From NCBI RefSeq assembly GCF_008086615.1, contig NZ_RXYB01000018.1, forward strand, positions 1-64,000: DNA of 64,000 bases, given 5' to 3'. This document shows, piece by piece, positions 60,741 to 64,000 of this stretch. How positions within the stretch are numbered: position 1 is the stretch's first letter; the number at the start of each line of letters is the position of its first letter. The DNA comes from Acetobacterium tundrae. GTDB lineage: Bacteria; Bacillota; Clostridia; Eubacteriales; Eubacteriaceae. The notes below the pieces were generated by a model. It saw only the letters and a list, made by a program, of their open reading frames with translations, was not told where the DNA came from and did no database searches. Both the position numbers and the translations under genes were made by a program.

Positions 60741-63425
60741 ATGGTTAAGAAAAAGGTGCTCGAACTGGCCAATAAAATAGCTGCCGGGATTACCGGCGGT
60801 ATTGTCAAAGTGAAACCAACGGATCCGGAATATCGGATTCTGGAGCCCGTCACCTCGGACGAAGAGGCGGAAGTCGCCCTGAAGCTGGAAATCCGCCAAT
60901 ACAAAACCGTCGGGGAAGTCGCCAGGCTGTGCGGCAAGCCGGTCGATTACGTTGAGAAAATGCTATATAAAATGGCTGTCGACGGATCCGTCAAGGTTGA
61001 AAAAATAGACGGAGTTGATCAATACTGTCTGGAACTGTATGTTCCCGGGATCATGGAATACATGGTGGTCAACAAGGAAAACGTCGCGAAATATCCGGAT
61101 ATCGCCGCCTGTTTTGAAGAATACACAAGAAAACTTGGGGTGGTGATGGCCGGAAACATTCCGGTGGGGTCCGGGGTCATGCGAGTAATCCCGATCGAAA
61201 GCGCCATAGACGGGGACACGAAACGCGCCAGTTATGAGGAAATTTCCCACATTTTGAACAATCATGATGTTTTCTCTTCAGCGGATTGCGCCTGCCGAAC
61301 CTCGATGCGGTCGATCGGGGAAGGCTGCGGCCACACCATCGAAGACATGTGCATCCAGGTGGGGCCGGCGGCGGAATACTATATCCGCACCGGCAAAGGC
61401 CGAAAAATCACCCGGGAACAGGCCTTTGCGATTTGCGATCAGGCCGAAAAGGAAGGGCTGGTGCATTCCATCCCCAATCTGTCGGGACCGGGAAAAGCTC
61501 TGGCCATCTGTAACTGCTGCGGCTGTTCCTGCTTCGGACTGCGCAATACCACCTTTTACAAAAATCCTGACTGGTCACGGTCGAACTACGTGGCCCAGGT
61601 GGACAAGGACAAATGCGTCGCCTGTGGCGAATGCGTGGAAAACTGTCAGGCCGGTGCGGCGACGCTGGGACAGAATTTATGCACGATCAACCCGCTGCCG
61701 GTTCCCGAGAAAAAGGATACCCCTTATGATACGAAGTGGGGCCAGGACAAATGGAATTACGACTACCGCCATCGCATCTTTGTCGAGGACAGCGGAACCA
61801 GCCCCTGTAAATCCGAATGCCCGGCGCACATCGCGGTGCAGGGCTACATCAAGATGGCCGCCCAGGGACGGTATCGGGAAGCACTGGAGCTGATCAAGCA
61901 GGAAAATCCCTTCCCGGCTGTCTGCGGCCGCATCTGTCCGCGAAAGTGCGAATCCGCCTGTACCCGGGGCAGTCTGGACGAAGCCCTGGCTGTTGATGAG
62001 GTTAAGAAATTCATCGCTGAACAGGATCTGCAGGCCGAGCACCGCTTTGTGCCGGAACAGCGCGCCCCGCGGTCCGAAAAAATTGCTGTTATCGGTGCCG
62101 GTCCCGCCGGACTGTCCTGCGCCTATTATCTGGCGGTTGACGGCTACCCGGTTACCGTCTTTGAAAAGCAGCCGAAGCTTGGCGGCATGCTGATGCTCGG
62201 CATTCCCGCCTTTCGTTTGGGCAAGGAGATCGTCAATGCTGAAATCGACGTCCTGAAAGAACTGGGCGTGGTATTTGAAACCGGCGTTGAGGTCGGTCGG
62301 GATATCACCCTGGCGGAGCTTCGCGAAAAAGGCTATCAGGCCTTTTATCTGGCCATCGGCGCCCAGACCGGTAAAAATTTGGGTCTGGCAGGTGAAGAGG
62401 CCCAGGGCGTGATGACCGGCGTTGATTTTCTGCGCCAAGTCAGCCTCGGTGACGAGCTAAAACTTACCGGCCGGACTATCGTCATCGGCGGCGGCAATGT
62501 GGCCATCGATGTGGCCAGAACGGCCGAGCGCATCGGTGCCACCACCATCGAGATGTTTAGCTTGGAAAGCCGGGCCGGCATGCCGGCGCTGGATGAAGAA
62601 ATCGCCGAAGCTTTGTCCGAAGGGATCGCGATCAGCAATTCCTGGGGGCCTAAACGCATCCTTCAGGAGCACGGTCAGGTCGTCGGGGTGGAATTCAAAA
62701 AATGTTTGTCCGTCAGCGATGATAGCGGCCGGTTCAACCCGCAGTTTGATGAACAGGAGACCCGGATTGTGGCCACGGACCATGTCCTGATTTCAGTCGG
62801 CCAGGGGCTGGACTGGGGCGGATTACTGGATGACACCACGATTGAATTGAACCCCAACCGGACTGCCAAAGCCGATCCGCTGACCTACCAGACCGGCGAA
62901 GCCGATGTATTTGTCGGTGGGGATGCCCTGACTGGTCCCAAATTTGCCATTGACGCCATCGCGCTGGGTAAACAGGGAGCGGTTTCGATTCATCGCTATG
63001 TTCACGGCGACAATCTGGCGCTGGCCCGGGAGCGGGAATACCACGCGCTGGATACGGCCAACCTGAACATGGCGGGCTATGACCGGCTGCTCCGCCAGCG
63101 GGCGATTCATGTCGACGGCAGCCGCTCGAAGGAGACTTTTGACGATCTCCGCGTCACCTTTACCAAAGAACAGATTCAGCAGGAAACCGAACGCTGCCTC
63201 GGCTGCGGCGCCACTTTTGTCGATCAGTATCAGTGCGTCGGCTGCGGCGTCTGCACCACCAAATGCAAGTTTGACGCCATTTCCCTGGTCCGCAAATACG
63301 ACCAGCCGGGACTGGAGCTGAAGGCCATGAAACCGGCGGTGATCAAGCATGCGATCAAGCGCCAGGGCCGAATTGCCGTCAAGAACACGAAAAAATCCCT
63401 GCATTCGGTTTTCTCAAAAGAATAA
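60741..63425 (+). CDS. FAD-dependent, 4Fe-4S oxidoreductase (glutamate-synthase small-subunit-like)
   Basis: 894 residues. N-terminal domain (to about 270) with Cys-rich motifs (DCACRTSM, CNCCGCSCFGLRN); a 4Fe-4S motif CVACGECVENC near 295; a GltD-type 4Fe-4S domain (SPCKSECPAHIAVQGY, CGRICPRKCESACTRG); FAD (AVIGAGPAGLSCAYYLA near 450) and NADPH (TIVIGGGNVAIDVART) domains; and a C-terminal dicluster-like motif (CLGCGA...CVGCGVCTTKCKFDAI). It sits between hypB and hypA, so it may supply electrons to hydrogenase maturation or a hydrogenase. Reaction and partners unknown. Confidence 0.85.
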   Translation: MVKKKVLELANKIAAGITGGIVKVKPTDPEYRILEPVTSDEEAEVALKLEIRQYKTVGEVARLCGKPVDYVEKMLYKMAVDGSVKVEKIDGVDQYCLELYVPGIMEYMVVNKENVAKYPDIAACFEEYTRKLGVVMAGNIPVGSGVMRVIPIESAIDGDTKRASYEEISHILNNHDVFSSADCACRTSMRSIGEGCGHTIEDMCIQVGPAAEYYIRTGKGRKITREQAFAICDQAEKEGLVHSIPNLSGPGKALAICNCCGCSCFGLRNTTFYKNPDWSRSNYVAQVDKDKCVACGECVENCQAGAATLGQNLCTINPLPVPEKKDTPYDTKWGQDKWNYDYRHRIFVEDSGTSPCKSECPAHIAVQGYIKMAAQGRYREALELIKQENPFPAVCGRICPRKCESACTRGSLDEALAVDEVKKFIAEQDLQAEHRFVPEQRAPRSEKIAVIGAGPAGLSCAYYLAVDGYPVTVFEKQPKLGGMLMLGIPAFRLGKEIVNAEIDVLKELGVVFETGVEVGRDITLAELREKGYQAFYLAIGAQTGKNLGLAGEEAQGVMTGVDFLRQVSLGDELKLTGRTIVIGGGNVAIDVARTAERIGATTIEMFSLESRAGMPALDEEIAEALSEGIAISNSWGPKRILQEHGQVVGVEFKKCLSVSDDSGRFNPQFDEQETRIVATDHVLISVGQGLDWGGLLDDTTIELNPNRTAKADPLTYQTGEADVFVGGDALTGPKFAIDAIALGKQGAVSIHRYVHGDNLALAREREYHALDTANLNMAGYDRLLRQRAIHVDGSRSKETFDDLRVTFTKEQIQQETERCLGCGATFVDQYQCVGCGVCTTKCKFDAISLVRKYDQPGLELKAMKPAVIKHAIKRQGRIAVKNTKKSLHSVFSKE

Positions 63426-63437
63426 GCTCGGATAGCA
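63425..63437 (+). repeat. 13-bp direct repeat AGCTCGGATAGCA, copy 1
   Basis: Identical 13-mer at 63518-63530, bracketing element X copy 3 (63483-63524). May mark insertion or be part of the repeat unit. Confidence 0.7.
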
Positions 63438-63482
63438 CTTAAGCCATCAGAAGCAGCGGTTTTTGCACGACGACGCGATGTG

Positions 63483-63524
63483 ATTGTCCGTTGTTGTTAT
63501 TATCCGTGACACACATGAGCTCGG
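63483..63524 (+). repeat. Intergenic element X, third copy
   Basis: Begins ATTGTCCGTTGTTGTTATTA; 37 of 42 bases agree with the reverse complement of 58411-58452. It is followed directly by element Y copy 2. Confidence 0.8.
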
Positions 63525-63533
63525 ATAGCATCA

Positions 63534-63665
63534 GAATCGAACAATGGTTGCTTGGATGTCAGTTTCACAAACAATTTTGTAACGTGTAGGCGAACAGTTC
63601 GGAGAACTGTCCGCCGTACAGTGTAAAAGGTGTTTCGTGAAACTGGCAGCGAAGCCTATGGCCGT
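63534..63665 (-). repeat. Intergenic element Y, copy 2 (inverted)
   Basis: Inverted relative to copy 1 (60472-60693), without the 92-base insert. Includes the palindrome AACAGTTC-GGA-GAACTGT-like core. The pair encloses only the oxidoreductase gene. Confidence 0.8.
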
Positions 63666-63699
63666 TTTTATTATCATTAAACAAGAGAGGTGAAGGCCC

Positions 63700-64000
63700 A
63701 TGCATGAATTGGGAATTTTAATGGGAGTCGTTGAGACGGTGGAGAAGTTTGCGAAAAAAAATGGCGTGACGAAAATTCAAACGCTGGTGCTGCAGATTGG
63801 CGAGCTCTCGTCGACGATTCCGAAGTACATCGAAGACTGTTATCCCGCCGCCGTGGCCGGAACGCTGCTCCAGGAGACGGAATTAAAAATCGAGATCCTG
63901 CCCGGCAATGCGATCTGCCAAAGCTGCGGCAAAGTATTCAATCTGATTGCGAATCATGACGCCTGCCCTGGCTGCGGCAGCGGCGACTGGGAAATCTTAT
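63700..64000 (+). CDS. hypA: Hydrogenase nickel insertion protein HypA (3' end cut)
   Basis: First 100 residues, starting MHELGILMGVVETVEKFAKK with the N-terminal MHE nickel-binding motif of HypA, and ending in the zinc ribbon CQSCG...CPGCG near residues 73-93. HypA is about 115 residues, so the last part lies outside. It hands nickel to hydrogenase with HypB. RBS AGAGAGGTG. Confidence 0.95.
   Translation, partial: MHELGILMGVVETVEKFAKKNGVTKIQTLVLQIGELSSTIPKYIEDCYPAAVAGTLLQETELKIEILPGNAICQSCGKVFNLIANHDACPGCGSGDWEIL

Noticed and set aside
61264-62438. Two long frames inside the hypB-hypA oxidoreductase (one in each direction)
   Set aside because: Both are frames overlapping the 894-residue oxidoreductase; arginine- or mixed-composition translations without motifs.

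Overview
The window looks like a chromosome segment of an anaerobic, low-to-mid GC Gram-positive acetogen close to Acetobacterium or Eubacterium. This is an inference from gene content: cobalamin-dependent methyltransferase genes of the uroporphyrinogen decarboxylase (URO-D) family with a corrinoid protein, a flavin reductase-rubredoxin fusion, hydrogenase maturation genes hypB and hypA, selenium/molybdenum hydroxylase maturation factors, and strong AGGAGG ribosome binding sites. I see no rRNA, tRNA, CRISPR array or complete transposase gene.

Layout. 1-2735: a drug-exporter-like MFS gene (cut by the window start) with its MarR regulator and two operator-like palindromes. 2849-7294: metal (probably copper) handling: an HMA/TauE-SafE/cupredoxin fusion, a P-type ATPase remnant, an RseC-like protein, a CopZ-like chaperone and an OmpR-type two-component system. 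7387-15231: amidohydrolase, HxlR regulator, a methyltransferase-CobW GTPase-His-rich protein module, rubredoxin fusion, two flavoproteins, a zinc-ribbon membrane protein and a PAP2 phosphatase. 15866-22956: dynamin-like GTPase, truncated EamA transporter, Old Yellow Enzyme-type reductase, orphan PstS-like lipoprotein and an RsbU-type phosphatase. 23185-23847: a GlcG/HbpS-type gene bracketed by 44-bp inverted repeats. 24127-26832: molybdopterin-binding protein, XdhC and MOSC protein. 27403-33243: two tandem GGDEF-EAL proteins. 33326-39117: repeat-bearing lipoprotein, TetR, then a corrinoid protein-methyltransferase-MFS operon with TetR-type operators around its promoter. 39118-45795: a long intergenic region with repeats, GNAT, XRE plus membrane protein, PAS-GGDEF, MarR and citrate synthase. 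46242-53099: SAM methyltransferase, CsoR-like repressor, and a five-part Ni/peptide ABC importer whose first permease is fused in frame to a LysR fragment. 53345-56822: heterodimeric ABC exporter. 57071-59559: C_GCAxxG_C_C protein, TetR, membrane protein. 59761-64000: hypB, a large FAD/Fe-S oxidoreductase and hypA (cut by the window end), with related intergenic repeats in inverted orientation on either side of the oxidoreductase.

How the parts fit. Two modules serve methyl transfer (8988-11124 and 36260-39117): the second carries its own corrinoid protein and probable uptake protein, the first brings a metal GTPase and a His-rich protein instead. Nickel import (48172-53099) and HypA/HypB would feed nickel enzymes such as hydrogenase. 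Regulation is dense: several regulator genes sit beside clear palindromes that overlap good sigma-A promoters (2661-2734, 36010-36088, 43726-43798, 56925-56973). The least explained structures are the inverted repeats around the GlcG-like gene, the LysR-permease fusion, the promoter-terminator pair at 45846-45969 with no gene between, and the intergenic repeat families at 39261-39480, 58351-58452, 60472-60693 and 63483-63665.
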